The notes under the pieces were generated by a model, which was given only the letters and a program-made list of their open reading frames with translations, made no database searches and was not told the DNA's origin. Below, in pieces: positions 1 to 9,086 of a DNA stretch of 64,000 nt. The DNA is from Bacteroidia bacterium (GTDB lineage Bacteria; Bacteroidota; Bacteroidia; M30B66), in the NCBI GenBank assembly GCA_018401705.1, contig JAGYKL010000020.1, positions 1 to 64,000 of the forward strand, given 5' to 3'. The translations under genes were made by a program, and so were the position numbers. Position 1 is the first letter of the stretch; the number at the start of each line of letters is the position of its first letter.

Positions 1-303
1 AGCGGAAGAATGGTTCCTGCTATGGCTATGATTACCTCAACAGCAATGCCTCAAAACCGAGGAAGCTTTATGAGTTTTAATTCATCGGTCCAGCAACTTA
101 CTGCAGGTATTGCAGCATTTATTGCAGGTGGAATTGTGACAGAGAATGCTTCTGGTCAGCTGGTTAACTATGAAATTGTAGGTTATATCGCCATTGTGGC
201 ATGCATCATAAGCATTTGGGCTGCTTTTAGGATTGTGTCTGCAGAGGAATATAATGCCTCCTTAGAAGTTAAAGCGCCTACGGCGGATCTAAAAGTAGGT
301 TAA
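1..303 (+). CDS. MFS transporter, C-terminal fragment
   Basis: The reading frame is open at the left edge of the window, so only the last 100 or so residues are visible. They hold hydrophobic helices separated by short loops. A stretch reading PQNRGSFMSFNSSVQQL at the start of one helix is typical of the second half of major facilitator permeases of the sugar/drug efflux type, where it follows a conserved MITSTAMPQNRG-like segment. The last helix is followed by a short charged cytoplasmic tail. It is an inner-membrane secondary transporter; the substrate cannot be told from this fragment. The family call rests on the helix pattern and the conserved loop only. Confidence 0.75.
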   Translation, partial: SGRMVPAMAMITSTAMPQNRGSFMSFNSSVQQLTAGIAAFIAGGIVTENASGQLVNYEIVGYIAIVACIISIWAAFRIVSAEEYNASLEVKAPTADLKVG

Positions 304-354
304 ACACCTCGTCGTTGCGGGCAATCGGAACTATATTCCTGTTATTCCAATCTC

Positions 355-1107
355 TCAGGTATCCGTGTTTATTGGTTTTCTTGAGAAATATTTCCTTTTG
401 TTTCTAATTAAACGATACCTTAAATCATCGTAAAACAGACTGCCCATTAAGATAAATGCCGCTAAAATCAAGGTGTTCAGCTTCATGTTAAGTTTTGTAT
501 AAATGAAGCCACCTGCCATTGCTCCGGCAAAAAAGAAAGCAATAATATATATCCGCAACTTTATGGTAGATTTTAGTTTTTTCCGGTTTGGATGAGATTT
601 TGGAAAGAACAATTTGGCAATTTCAATCCCCAAATCAGTAAAAAGTCCTGTGAGGTGAGTTGTTCTAACTACTGCATTTGAGATTTCAGTTACAAAGGAG
701 TTCTGAAGTCCCATAGCAAATAGTAAAGAGCATATTATAATGTCGGAAGCTTCAATTGGCAAAATGTTGCTCAAAAGCCCAATTGACAAAAGGATTAAAC
801 TTTCAATTAGAGTTGGCAGAAAGAAAACATTCAGTCTTTTATTTTCTCTATACTTCTCGATGAGTAAACCAGAAATAAAGGAACCGAAGAAAAACGAGAA
901 TATGTATAGGAAATAGATTAAGCCTTTCCAATACTCAAAATCAGCAACATCATTAATAAATAGGGCAAAATGACCGGTAACGTTAGTTGTTAATTGTTTA
1001 AAAGCCAAGAAGCCGGTAACATTAACAATTCCTGCAACAAAAGACAGAACTGTTGCAATTTGAAGGTTGTGCTTTATAGTCCTGCTTTTTCCTTGATGCC
1101 TAAACAT
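355..1107 (-). CDS. DUF1275 (YoaK-type) membrane protein
   Basis: A 250-residue polytopic protein with about six hydrophobic segments. The pattern agrees with the DUF1275/YoaK family: an N-terminal AGIVNVTGFLAF stretch, then NVTGHF in the first loop, GLQNSFV in the middle and VRTTHLTGLFTDLG in the fourth segment, where family members carry a TH(M/L)TG motif. The family has no proven biochemical function; a transport role is often presumed. The ATG at 1107 gives the usual family length. The gene is monocistronic, with 274 bp separating it from the ChaN-like gene upstream. The C-terminus is basic and lies in the cytoplasm by the positive-inside rule. Confidence 0.85.
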   Translation of the reverse strand: MFRHQGKSRTIKHNLQIATVLSFVAGIVNVTGFLAFKQLTTNVTGHFALFINDVADFEYWKGLIYFLYIFSFFFGSFISGLLIEKYRENKRLNVFFLPTLIESLILLSIGLLSNILPIEASDIIICSLLFAMGLQNSFVTEISNAVVRTTHLTGLFTDLGIEIAKLFFPKSHPNRKKLKSTIKLRIYIIAFFFAGAMAGGFIYTKLNMKLNTLILAAFILMGSLFYDDLRYRLIRNKRKYFSRKPINTDT

Positions 1108-1381
1108 GAAGTTTTTTTTTATCGGGTCTTGAATGGTGCAAATTACCGAGAATATTGCTGCACTTTAGGTATTGTTTTTTTGTTTGTAATGAAACAAAAC
1201 ACATTTCAATCATACCTTTCCCTTTGGCCTGAACCTTTCTTCTGCTTCTAAAGTTTGATACAGAGTCATCCTTAAGCTACGGATGCCTTGCTCGAGAAAT
1301 ATTAAGCTGCCCAACTTCACTAGAAGGTTCCATATTGCTAGAAGTGTTTAATGTGTTTTCCCAAATGTTGTGTTATGGTTT

Positions 1382-2272
1382 CTACCCTCCTGTTTCAGTC
1401 ATATTATCAGCAACAACTATTATGTAATCTGCTATAGTGGCTTTTTCTTCTTCAGTTAATTCAAGCCATTCTGAGTGACTTACTGTTGTAATTGACTTTA
1501 TTTTGAAGCCTGGTTGTATCTTATTAATCCACCAGATAATTCCTTGCGAGTAGTTAGAATGATAAGAGCCTTCAAAATGAAACAAGAAATCACCCTTGTT
1601 GAAATTCTTTATTGAAAAATGGGCCATTGTTGCGTCTTTTGAAGCTTGAGCGGTTTGAATATTCAACATGTTTGGGGGAACATGACCGCCCATGTGCTCT
1701 GCCATTTCTGCATAAGCTTTAACTGTTGGGTCGAAATACTTTTCTAAATCAGGACTAATCATTTGAAGAGCCTCAGGACTTAACTCCTTTAATGCATCTA
1801 TTCCTCTTTCGTTAATCATTGCAGCGTATCTTCGGGGAATATTGGTAGCTATAAAACGTAAATTATTGTCCTTAGCAAAATCGAGCAAGGGCTTATAGTC
1901 AGTTTTATAATTATGCCATAATTGAGTTATCTCAGGTGTCATCTTACTCTCAGAGTAAAATCCTTTCAGGTATTCATTTAAAACTAATTGATTGCCATTC
2001 TCAAACATTTCGGCACCGAAAAACAATTTGTCTTTTTTTATTTCAAAGAAGCTATTGCTCATTTCTAGTTGCATCCAATGTGAAATTGGGTTTGTATGAT
2101 ATTCGCCAAAAAAGACCATGTCGCTTTTAGCGAGATCTTTAATCATATCATCATATTTAGCCAAGTTCCCGTCGTTCTTGAATAATTCATAAGCCGGCTG
2201 ACTTTGTGCATTTATAAAATTCACACAGATTATTAGCAGTAGAATGGGTAATTTAAAGTTTCTCATTTTCAC
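1382..2272 (-). CDS. ChaN family haem-binding/Tiki-superfamily protein
   Basis: A 296-residue exported protein. Residues 1-22 form a signal peptide with a likely signal peptidase I cut after INA. The mature part carries FFGEYHTN (GEYH at 56-59) near the start and GSYHSNYSQG near residue 236. These are the two paired Glu/His clusters of the ChaN/EreA/Tiki fold (PF04187). Campylobacter ChaN binds haem as a dimer, and other Tiki relatives are metalloproteases, so haem uptake or an envelope hydrolase role are both possible. There is no lipobox cysteine, so the protein is probably periplasmic rather than a lipoprotein. The region just upstream of the start is a heptad repeat array. Confidence 0.8.
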   Translation of the reverse strand: MKMRNFKLPILLLIICVNFINAQSQPAYELFKNDGNLAKYDDMIKDLAKSDMVFFGEYHTNPISHWMQLEMSNSFFEIKKDKLFFGAEMFENGNQLVLNEYLKGFYSESKMTPEITQLWHNYKTDYKPLLDFAKDNNLRFIATNIPRRYAAMINERGIDALKELSPEALQMISPDLEKYFDPTVKAYAEMAEHMGGHVPPNMLNIQTAQASKDATMAHFSIKNFNKGDFLFHFEGSYHSNYSQGIIWWINKIQPGFKIKSITTVSHSEWLELTEEEKATIADYIIVVADNMTETGG

Positions 2273-2322
2273 GGTTATTGGTTTTTTTGAACAAGGCTGA
2301 AAGCAAGTTTAATCAATTTGTT

Positions 2323-2413
2323 TCGTAGTTCGTACAACGTATTACGTATAACGAATTTCGTATTACTCATCTCGTACATCGTACATCGTACATCGAATTA
2401 CGATTTACGACTT
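2323..2413. repeat. Heptad-periodic array 1 (WCGNNNW x13)
   Basis: Thirteen consecutive 7-bp steps in one register: TCGTAGT, TCGTACA, ACGTATT, ACGTATA, ACGAATT, TCGTATT, ACTCATC, three TCGTACA, TCGAATT, ACGATTT, ACGACTT. Only the WCG at the start and the A/T at the end are conserved. The right end runs into the last codons and stop (TAA, minus strand, 2405-2407) of the T9SS gene. Three more arrays with the same rule occur at 7159-7200, 30343-30420 and 45396-45430. The function is unknown. Confidence 0.8.
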
Positions 2414-5400
2414 CAGCACTTTCTCAATTAACAGAACAACATCATTCTGAATAATGCGGCAGAAATAAATGCCTTTAGATAAATGGTTCAGTTGTATTGC
2501 ATGAGTTCCGGGACCTGTGAATTGAGCCTGCTCAATAATTCTGCCGGTAGCATCGAGAATTAGAACCCTTAATTCTCCTTCAATCAAAGTGTTTTTCACG
2601 AATAATTCACCGGAAACGGGATTTGGATACACCTCAAATATTAGACTACTGTAATTAGCGGTGCTATTGACAATATAATTGAAAGGCTCAGAAAATTCAG
2701 CACAGCCATTTTCGTTGCTCACACTCAGAAAATAAGTGGCATTTGAAGGTGCAGGAGTGTAGGTTTGAGAATTCTCTCCAATAATTGGCTGCAAAGCCGA
2801 ATTATACCATTGCAAATCTCCTGGTGCTGTGCTTGTTAGAGCAGTGCCATTTAATGAAATTACAGGAACTGCAGGTGCCTGAAGAACTGTAATAGTAACC
2901 GAATTTAATCCAATGGCTTCTCCGCATCCGTTATAGGCTTCGGCAGTGTAACTGCCTGCTTCATTGACATAAATCTGTGCGGGACCATCGACAATTAATT
3001 GGTTATTTCTAAACCAGCGAATTCCAACGCCAAAGTCGACTTGCGCTGTTATAGCAATGCTATCGTTTGAGCAAACCTCAAAACCTTGGGTTGTATATAG
3101 CTCAAAGTCTTGAGGGGCATCACCCGGAGCTAAAGTAACCGGAGAGGATAATTCTGAAATCCCGCAAGCATTAGAGGCTTGTACGGTATAATCTCCCCAG
3201 GCGGTAGCCTGCAAAACAACATTCGATTGAGAATCTATCGGCTCGCCATTTAAGAACCAATTATACGTTTGAAAGGGCACTGGCTGTGCATTTAACAAAA
3301 CATAACCGCCCAAGCAAAGTGCCGTTCCAGGTTGAGGAATGATATTCTGAGTTACCGGCAAAAGACTGTCAACATTTACAATTACCGTGTTTTGAGCTGG
3401 TGTAACGCCACATGTGTTGGCAAGTGTTAAGGTGAATTCGCCTTCGGCGGATGTTGTGAGCGAAGGAAGGTTTTGGCCCACCGGATCTCCGTCTTTTTTC
3501 CATTGATAGCTAACCCCGGGAATATTGGGAATGCTCAATTGAACAGATTCTCCAACGCACAGGTTTTGCTCGCTAAAAGGGTTAATCTGCACTGCAGGAG
3601 GCAATGGATTTAAGTTAATCGTGATGCTGTTTGATGAAAGCAATGTATCACAAGCATTAGAAACTTCAAGTGTGTAAACTCCTGCCTGAGTAGCAGCAAT
3701 GCTGAAATTGTTTCCTTCTACAGGATTTCCATTAAGAAGCCAGCTGAAAACAAGACCATTTTGGGGTGTAGTTTGTAAATTCACGGAAAGCCCTTCACAA
3801 AAGGTCGTTGGCCCGTTAGCTTGAATTACCGGAACTTGTGGCACATTGCCTGTTGTTATTGAAACAGACTCAACTGAATTAACAGTGCCGCAGGAATTAC
3901 TTGCCGTTACAGTATAAACTCCGGGCTGGGTAACAACTATTGAGTTTGTATTTGAGTTAACTAAAGAGCCGTTCTTTTTCCAGACAAAATTCACTTCAGG
4001 TTGATTAGAAACGAACAGGTTTACATTACTTCCATTGCAAAGTGCAGGATTTCCTTGAGTAAAAATAACAGGTAACTCAGGCAAAGGGTTTATCTGAACT
4101 TCAATGCTATTGGTTGATTCAATGCTTCCGCAGGAAGTAGATGTGCTTAGGGTGTAAATCCCTGACTGCCCAGCACTTATTTGATTTTGTGAGCCATCAA
4201 CTGGAGTATCATTTAAAAACCATTGCACTGTGTTTCCGGGAAGCGGATTTACCAGTAAAAGCACCGAGTTTCCTTCACAAAGAGTTGTTGGGCCTGCTGC
4301 TGATATGCTTGTGGCAACAGGCTGTGGCAACACAGTTACTTCAATCTGATTAGCAGAAGGAGTTTCTGCACAAACATTCGTCAATTCGAAATAATAGCTT
4401 CCTTCTTCATTGACATCAAGACTAAATCCTCCATCCACCGGAACGGTGTTATTATACCATTGAATTTCAAAACCGGGAACACTATCCACCGATAAGGTGA
4501 CCTGACTTCCTTCACAAAACTCAGTATTTCCAATAGTTTCAATAAACCCTTCGGGTGGAAGCGAAAGCTCTATGATATCAATAGTGTCGCTATAAGCCAA
4601 TCCACAGAAATTCTCTCGAATGGCAAAGTAAGTTCCTGCAGATGTAACAGTAAGCTCAGTTACATTCTCTTCAAGCATTGTTTGATTGTCCATCCATATC
4701 AGCTCAGATTCGTCAAGACCATTCAACAGATTTATCGTGATTGCATCTCCAGGGCAGAGGGTGTTATTCTCGGTTAAAATTTCAGGAATTGTTGGAGCAT
4801 CTAGCTCTTCGACCTCAAAATTGGATGAGAAAACGGCTCCGCATTCGTTAATAGCTGCAATGGAGTAGCTTCCGCCTTGGTTTAGACTTAGTAAAGTGTC
4901 AGTTTCATTATCAATCAGATTATCGTTGAGGTACCATTGATAATCAACCCTAAACTGGCTTACAATGCCCAGAATTATTGTATCACCGCAAAGAATAGAC
5001 TCTCCTTGAATAATCGGTTGGTGAGCAAGCAATCTTATATCAACGGCCTTTTCATAAACGAATCCACTCAGATTTGTATCATTAAGAATAAAACGGAACA
5101 TATAATCACCATTTTCTGCAAGGCCCGCAGGAAGCTGAATATAGAGGCTGTCATCACTGGCAAATGATTCTCCAGCGGCAGTTGGGTCGTCGAAAGAGCC
5201 GAATTCATCACTCAATAAAGTCTGAACCTGAACATCCCCCGAAAGGGGAATATTTAAAGTCCATGAAACAAAACCTTCAAAACCTTCACAGAGGGTATCA
5301 AGCTCAATTCCGGTTTGCATAAAATCAAAAGGCTCGCAATTTACTTGTCCCTGCCAACCTGCACTTGCAATTGGATTGTTGCTTACAAAGTTTAAAATCA

Positions 5401-5704
5401 ACGTATTACTTATGGAAGTAAAGCTCAAGTTGAGCTCGTCTGCAGTAATCGTGAACAAAACAAAGTCATTAAAAGCCGGATCAACTAGAAAGATGGTATC
5501 GTTCTCGGAGATTTCTAATTCACTAAAATTTAGCTGCACCTGCTCTCCAGGGTTGGCGTAAAATGTATCGATAACAGTAACGCCTGGAGTATAATCCACA
5601 AGAGCCCCATTGGGGTCTGAGAAAAAATCACCACAATTAACACTCTGAGAAAATCCTAAAACCGTTGTAAGAAGTAGGGTGTAGGTGAAAATGAACTTTA
5701 GCAC
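2405..5704 (-). CDS. Secreted Ig-like repeat protein with T9SS type A sorting domain
   Basis: A 1099-residue surface or secreted protein. Residues 1-19 are a signal peptide. The next 110 residues form a CUB-like module ending GWQGQVNCEP. About nine Ig-like repeats of roughly 80 residues follow, each opening with a C-x-G-x-x-(V/I) strand (for example LCEGNSVLLLV, LCNGSNVNLFV) and containing a W-(F/Y/K)-x-N turn and a SG(I/V)YT strand. The last 75 residues begin EVYPNPVSGEL and end in a short basic tail, the type A T9SS sorting domain that directs passage through the outer membrane by SprA and attachment to surface lipopolysaccharide. The repeats suggest adhesion or matrix binding; the ligand is unknown. 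Confidence 0.88.
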   Translation of the reverse strand: MLKFIFTYTLLLTTVLGFSQSVNCGDFFSDPNGALVDYTPGVTVIDTFYANPGEQVQLNFSELEISENDTIFLVDPAFNDFVLFTITADELNLSFTSISNTLILNFVSNNPIASAGWQGQVNCEPFDFMQTGIELDTLCEGFEGFVSWTLNIPLSGDVQVQTLLSDEFGSFDDPTAAGESFASDDSLYIQLPAGLAENGDYMFRFILNDTNLSGFVYEKAVDIRLLAHQPIIQGESILCGDTIILGIVSQFRVDYQWYLNDNLIDNETDTLLSLNQGGSYSIAAINECGAVFSSNFEVEELDAPTIPEILTENNTLCPGDAITINLLNGLDESELIWMDNQTMLEENVTELTVTSAGTYFAIRENFCGLAYSDTIDIIELSLPPEGFIETIGNTEFCEGSQVTLSVDSVPGFEIQWYNNTVPVDGGFSLDVNEEGSYYFELTNVCAETPSANQIEVTVLPQPVATSISAAGPTTLCEGNSVLLLVNPLPGNTVQWFLNDTPVDGSQNQISAGQSGIYTLSTSTSCGSIESTNSIEVQINPLPELPVIFTQGNPALCNGSNVNLFVSNQPEVNFVWKKNGSLVNSNTNSIVVTQPGVYTVTASNSCGTVNSVESVSITTGNVPQVPVIQANGPTTFCEGLSVNLQTTPQNGLVFSWLLNGNPVEGNNFSIAATQAGVYTLEVSNACDTLLSSNSITINLNPLPPAVQINPFSEQNLCVGESVQLSIPNIPGVSYQWKKDGDPVGQNLPSLTTSAEGEFTLTLANTCGVTPAQNTVIVNVDSLLPVTQNIIPQPGTALCLGGYVLLNAQPVPFQTYNWFLNGEPIDSQSNVVLQATAWGDYTVQASNACGISELSSPVTLAPGDAPQDFELYTTQGFEVCSNDSIAITAQVDFGVGIRWFRNNQLIVDGPAQIYVNEAGSYTAEAYNGCGEAIGLNSVTITVLQAPAVPVISLNGTALTSTAPGDLQWYNSALQPIIGENSQTYTPAPSNATYFLSVSNENGCAEFSEPFNYIVNSTANYSSLIFEVYPNPVSGELFVKNTLIEGELRVLILDATGRIIEQAQFTGPGTHAIQLNHLSKGIYFCRIIQNDVVLLIEKVLKS

Positions 5705-5775
5705 TTTGTAAAAATCGTTTGTTCACGAAACTACAAAGACTTTCAAAAAAACAGGCTTAGATTTATTGCAAACAT

Positions 5776-5783
5776 TACCTTTG
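5776..5783 (+). promoter_or_regulatory. Candidate -7 box of serS promoter
   Basis: TACCTTTG matches the Bacteroidota -7 consensus TAnnTTTG exactly and lies 20 nt before the serS ATG, which predicts a leader of about 12-15 nt. No TTG was found at the usual 17-23 nt upstream spacing, so only half of the promoter is supported. Confidence 0.5.
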
Positions 5784-5802
5784 CGCCGAAATTTAGCTCA
5801 AC

Positions 5803-7077
5803 ATGTTACAGTTACCTTACCTCAGAGAACATAAAGAAGACGCAATTGCAGGTCTTAAGAAACGTAATAATCTTAATGCCACCGAGACTGTAGAATCGCT
5901 CATAGCAATGGATGATGAACGCAAGCGACTTCAATCTGAGCTGGATACACGTCTTGCCAGAGCTAACCAGATTGCTAGAGAAATTGGCGAAATGTTTAAG
6001 TCGGGAAAAGCTGCCGAAGCCAATGCTTTAAAGGAAGAAACAGCCGCTATTAAGGAAGAAAGTAAGGAGCTTGAGAGCAAGCTAGCAGAGACCGAAAATA
6101 GCATTCGCGACATGTTGTACACCTTGCCAAATGTGCCTTGTTATATGATTCCATTCGGCACAGGGCCGGATGAAAATGTGGTTGCCGAAGAGCATGGAAC
6201 TATTCCTAAGCTGCATTCAGGAGCTATGCCTCACTGGGATTTAGCTAAGAAGTACGACATCATAGATTTTGAACTTGGTGTGAAAGTAACGGGTGCTGGG
6301 TTTCCTTTTTACAAAGGGAAGGGAGCAAGATTACAACGTGCTCTGATTAATTTCTTTCTCGAAAGAGCAACGACTGCAGGCTATACCGAATATCAGGCTC
6401 CTTTAATGGTGAATGAAGCTTCGGGTATTGGTACAGGTCAACTCCCTGATAAGGAGGGACAAATGTATTATATGCCTGCCGACGACTATTACATGATTCC
6501 TACGGCAGAAGTACCTATTACCAATATCTTTAGAGATACCATTCAAAAAGCGGAGGATTTACCAATCAAAGCTTGCGGTTATACTCCATGTTTTAGAAGA
6601 GAAGCCGGTTCTTATGGAAAGGATGTGAGAGGCTTGAACCGTTTGCATCAGTTTGATAAAGTGGAGATTGTGCAGATTGTTCACCCTGATGTGAGCTATG
6701 ATGTGCTTGAGGAAATGCGTAATCACGTTACTTCTTTACTCAAAGAGCTTGAATTGCCATATCGCGTGCTACAACTCTGCGGTGGAGATATGGGTTTTGC
6801 ATCTGCCTACACTTACGATATGGAAGTGTTTTCTGCTGCGCAGGAAAAGTGGCTTGAGGTAAGTTCAACGTCAAACTTCGAGACTTTTCAGAGTAATAGA
6901 TTAAAACTTCGTTTTAAGGATGGAGACAGCAAACCTAGGTTAGCTCATACCTTAAATGGTTCTGCTTTGGCTTTGCCAAGGATTCTTGCTTCTTTACTTG
7001 AAAATCATCAAACGCCCGAAGGGATTAGAATTCCAAAAGTCCTTGTACCTTATTGTGGTTTTGAAATGATTGACTAA
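5803..7077 (+). CDS. serS: Seryl-tRNA synthetase
   Basis: A 424-residue class IIa aminoacyl-tRNA synthetase that charges tRNA-Ser (and tRNA-Sec) in the cytoplasm. Residues 30-105 are the long antiparallel coiled-coil arm that grips the tRNA variable loop. The catalytic core shows TAEVPITN, motif 2 (CFRREAGSYGKDVRGL, then RLHQFDKVE) and motif 3 (HTLNGSALALPRIL). The length is normal for bacterial SerRS. The ATG is preceded by a good -7 box and fits the start of homologues (MLQ then a coiled coil). The gene stands alone; the convergent esterase gene follows after about 200 bp holding a palindrome and a heptad array. Confidence 0.98.
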   Translation: MLQLPYLREHKEDAIAGLKKRNNLNATETVESLIAMDDERKRLQSELDTRLARANQIAREIGEMFKSGKAAEANALKEETAAIKEESKELESKLAETENSIRDMLYTLPNVPCYMIPFGTGPDENVVAEEHGTIPKLHSGAMPHWDLAKKYDIIDFELGVKVTGAGFPFYKGKGARLQRALINFFLERATTAGYTEYQAPLMVNEASGIGTGQLPDKEGQMYYMPADDYYMIPTAEVPITNIFRDTIQKAEDLPIKACGYTPCFRREAGSYGKDVRGLNRLHQFDKVEIVQIVHPDVSYDVLEEMRNHVTSLLKELELPYRVLQLCGGDMGFASAYTYDMEVFSAAQEKWLEVSSTSNFETFQSNRLKLRFKDGDSKPRLAHTLNGSALALPRILASLLENHQTPEGIRIPKVLVPYCGFEMID

Positions 7078-7110
7078 AGAAAAGTTGAAAGGGAAAAGTT
7101 GAAAGCGGTC

Positions 7111-7124
7111 CCGATAGCTATCGG
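7111..7124. repeat. Short palindrome CCGATAGCTATCGG
   Basis: A perfect 14-bp palindrome 34 bp past the serS stop, in the gap between convergent genes. Related CCCGAT/ATCGGG hairpins occur at 49568-49585 and, degenerately, at 52828-52857. A bidirectional terminator or a dispersed short palindromic repeat are both possible. No clear T-run follows here, so the terminator role is uncertain. Confidence 0.5.
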
Positions 7125-7158
7125 AAAGGGGGAAGCCTGTTTTTGGAGATGTAGAAAA

Positions 7159-7200
7159 TCGTGCATCGTTTATCGCAAATCGGATATCGCGAATCGAACG
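7159..7200. repeat. Heptad-periodic array 2 (TCGNNNA x6)
   Basis: Six consecutive 7-bp units: TCGTGCA, TCGTTTA, TCGCAAA, TCGGATA, TCGCGAA, TCGAACG. They follow the same WCGNNNW rule as array 1 and sit between the convergent serS and esterase genes. Confidence 0.75.
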
Positions 7201-7275
7201 ATTCACGACAGCATCATGCTGGTGCTCATCATCAAACATTAGAGCATCAATTACATCAGGCAACAGCCCTTCAGT

Positions 7276-8007
7276 TTAAAATTTTTCTTGCAAGATAAAC
7301 GGAAGCATTTTTCTCCAGGTTGGCCAGTCATGGGTTATGTCTTCTCCCCAAACACCTAAGTCATGCCAAATGCCTTTATCCCAAAGAATTTGAGAGAATC
7401 TTCTACTTGCATTCGGGTCTTCGTAATCACCACTGCCAGTGTAAATATGAATATGTTTACTCGATTTTATTTGGTTTAAATAAACTTCATCATTGATATT
7501 AGGAACATAGTGTTCGGGAGAGTTAAAATACACTTGATCATCCCAAAACCCTTTGGTATATTCTGCCAGATTATACACCCCGCTCATGCTAATTGCTCCA
7601 CTTAATAAATGCGGATTTCTTAAGAAGAGATTCATAGCATGCAAGGCGCCAAAACTTGCACCGCAAGTGATTATTGGAGTGTTTTCACCTGAGTGATTTT
7701 TAATGAACGGAATTACCTCGTTAACCACATACTCATTAAATTGATTATGTCTAATGGCTTTATGAGCAGGCTCCATCGAGCTATTCAACCAGCTTTCGTT
7801 ATTGATACTATTGATAGAAAAAATCTTGCACTTTCCGCTATCTAAAAAGGGAGCCAAAGAGTCCATCATTTGAAAGCGCTCATATTCAAGATAATCGGCT
7901 GCAGCTGTAGGTATTAATAAGATTGAAAAACCATAATGACCATAAACAGCTAAAGGCATTTCAGCATTTAATGCAGGGGAGTACCAAGATGTAATTTCTC
8001 TATTCAT
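7276..8007 (-). CDS. Alpha/beta-hydrolase esterase
   Basis: A 243-residue cytoplasmic hydrolase of the putative-esterase (esterase D-like, PF00756) group. The nucleophile elbow is GASFGAL, and the catalytic His is expected in EDITHDWPTW near the C-terminus. An acidic residue in the TGSGDYEDP loop probably completes the triad. There is no signal peptide. I prefer the ATG at 8007 (MNREITSWYSP), because homologues begin at MNRE followed by a WYSP motif; an in-frame ATG at 8031 would add eight residues. The gene is convergent with serS and divergent from the holin-like gene. The natural ester is unknown. Confidence 0.82.
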   Translation of the reverse strand: MNREITSWYSPALNAEMPLAVYGHYGFSILLIPTAAADYLEYERFQMMDSLAPFLDSGKCKIFSINSINNESWLNSSMEPAHKAIRHNQFNEYVVNEVIPFIKNHSGENTPIITCGASFGALHAMNLFLRNPHLLSGAISMSGVYNLAEYTKGFWDDQVYFNSPEHYVPNINDEVYLNQIKSSKHIHIYTGSGDYEDPNASRRFSQILWDKGIWHDLGVWGEDITHDWPTWRKMLPFILQEKF

Positions 8008-8187
8008 ACTGTTTTCAAAAAATAATTTCAAGTATACGGATTCAAATCAATAGTTTAACAAGAATTGCCAAGCAATTCGATTTTCCTCAATTACCTATCT
8101 CTGTTTTAGACCTAAACACTTAGTGATTTTAAGAGTGAAATTGTAGCCCAACCCCTGACTGATAAATTCTCCTTATCTTTCAAGACT

Positions 8188-8565
8188 ATGAAAGACACAG
8201 AAAAATCGCATTTTTTCTCAGATTTTAAGGAACTACTCGTTGAATATATCCAAAACAGGTTTGATTTAACTCAAGCACTGGCATTTGAAAAAATTGCCAA
8301 AATCGTGGCTTATCTGGTTATTGGTTTGGTTCTCGCATTGTTGTTCTTTTTTGGACTCATGTTCTTCTCCTTCATGCTGGCTTATTATTTAAGCGATACG
8401 CTTGATTCTCAGCTTATAGGATTTGCCATTGTTGGAGGAATTTACTTCATAGCTTTCTTATTAATATTTCGTTTTAGAGATCAATTATTCGCCCGAACAA
8501 TAGTTAATTCCATTATAAAAATACTTTACGAACGCCAATCAAACGATGATGAAACGCAAAATTGA
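8188..8565 (+). CDS. Phage-holin-superfamily III membrane protein (PF07332-like)
   Basis: A 125-residue protein with an amphipathic N-terminal helix, two close hydrophobic segments (about residues 40-70 and 78-98, the first rich in F and L) and a charged C-terminal tail. This is the layout of small 'phage holin family' proteins (Phage_holin_3_6, YqjE-like) that are common chromosomal genes in Bacteroidota and usually unrelated to phage lysis. It probably sits in the inner membrane. The next gene starts inside its end, so the two are likely translated together. No neighbouring phage genes support a lysis role. Confidence 0.7.
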   Translation: MKDTEKSHFFSDFKELLVEYIQNRFDLTQALAFEKIAKIVAYLVIGLVLALLFFFGLMFFSFMLAYYLSDTLDSQLIGFAIVGGIYFIAFLLIFRFRDQLFARTIVNSIIKILYERQSNDDETQN

Positions 8566-8863
8566 ATCACTCAACGACTTGAAACTAGAACAAGCTCGGC
8601 TTAGAATGGAAGTGAACAATTCTGAGGAGAAAATTGGTGAACGCCTCGATTATTTTAGAGGCAATTATCCTTCAATTCTGCTAATGCAAGTGCTCCCTTT
8701 CGACGATAGCAAAAAGGAAATGATTGTTTCAGGGCTGGGCTTTGCCCTCAGTCTCGCTATGGGTAAACTTGCCGAAGCAGGAAAGGACATCCTAGCCTCG
8801 AATCTCCAAAAATTCACCAACTGGATTACTTCCAAATTTGGGGATGTTAAGCCTGAGAATTAA
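8546..8863 (+). CDS. Conserved small protein coupled to the holin-like gene
   Basis: A 105-residue protein overlapping the end of the holin-like gene by 20 nt; ATG codons at 8546 and 8549 are both possible starts. The N-terminal 40 residues are a charged helix (IESLNDLKLEQARLRMEVNN), followed by a glycine- and alanine-rich, weakly hydrophobic helix (VSGLGFALSLAMGKLAEAG) and a polar tail. I do not recognise a named family. Its overlap with a membrane protein gene suggests it is a partner of that protein, perhaps a membrane-associated accessory helix. Confidence 0.65.
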   Translation: MMKRKIESLNDLKLEQARLRMEVNNSEEKIGERLDYFRGNYPSILLMQVLPFDDSKKEMIVSGLGFALSLAMGKLAEAGKDILASNLQKFTNWITSKFGDVKPEN

Positions 8864-9086
8864 GTAAAAGCAATAACTTTGAGCAATAGGTAAACATGAT
8901 TGCTATTTCCTGTTGCCGTATGTTCATTCATCTGATATTTTTATTTATCATTTAATTATAATCGTGGCTTTGCACTATTATAAAGCTAAAACATATCAAA
9001 GTCATCGCTTTTGAAACAATAAATGCCATAGATTATAACAATGATGAATACATAAAACTCCTTATTGAATTATTATAAAGGGTTGG

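Noticed and set aside
8188-8565. Prophage lysis module because of the holin-like protein
   Set aside because: No endolysin, spanin or structural phage genes nearby; this family is common in non-phage chromosomal settings.
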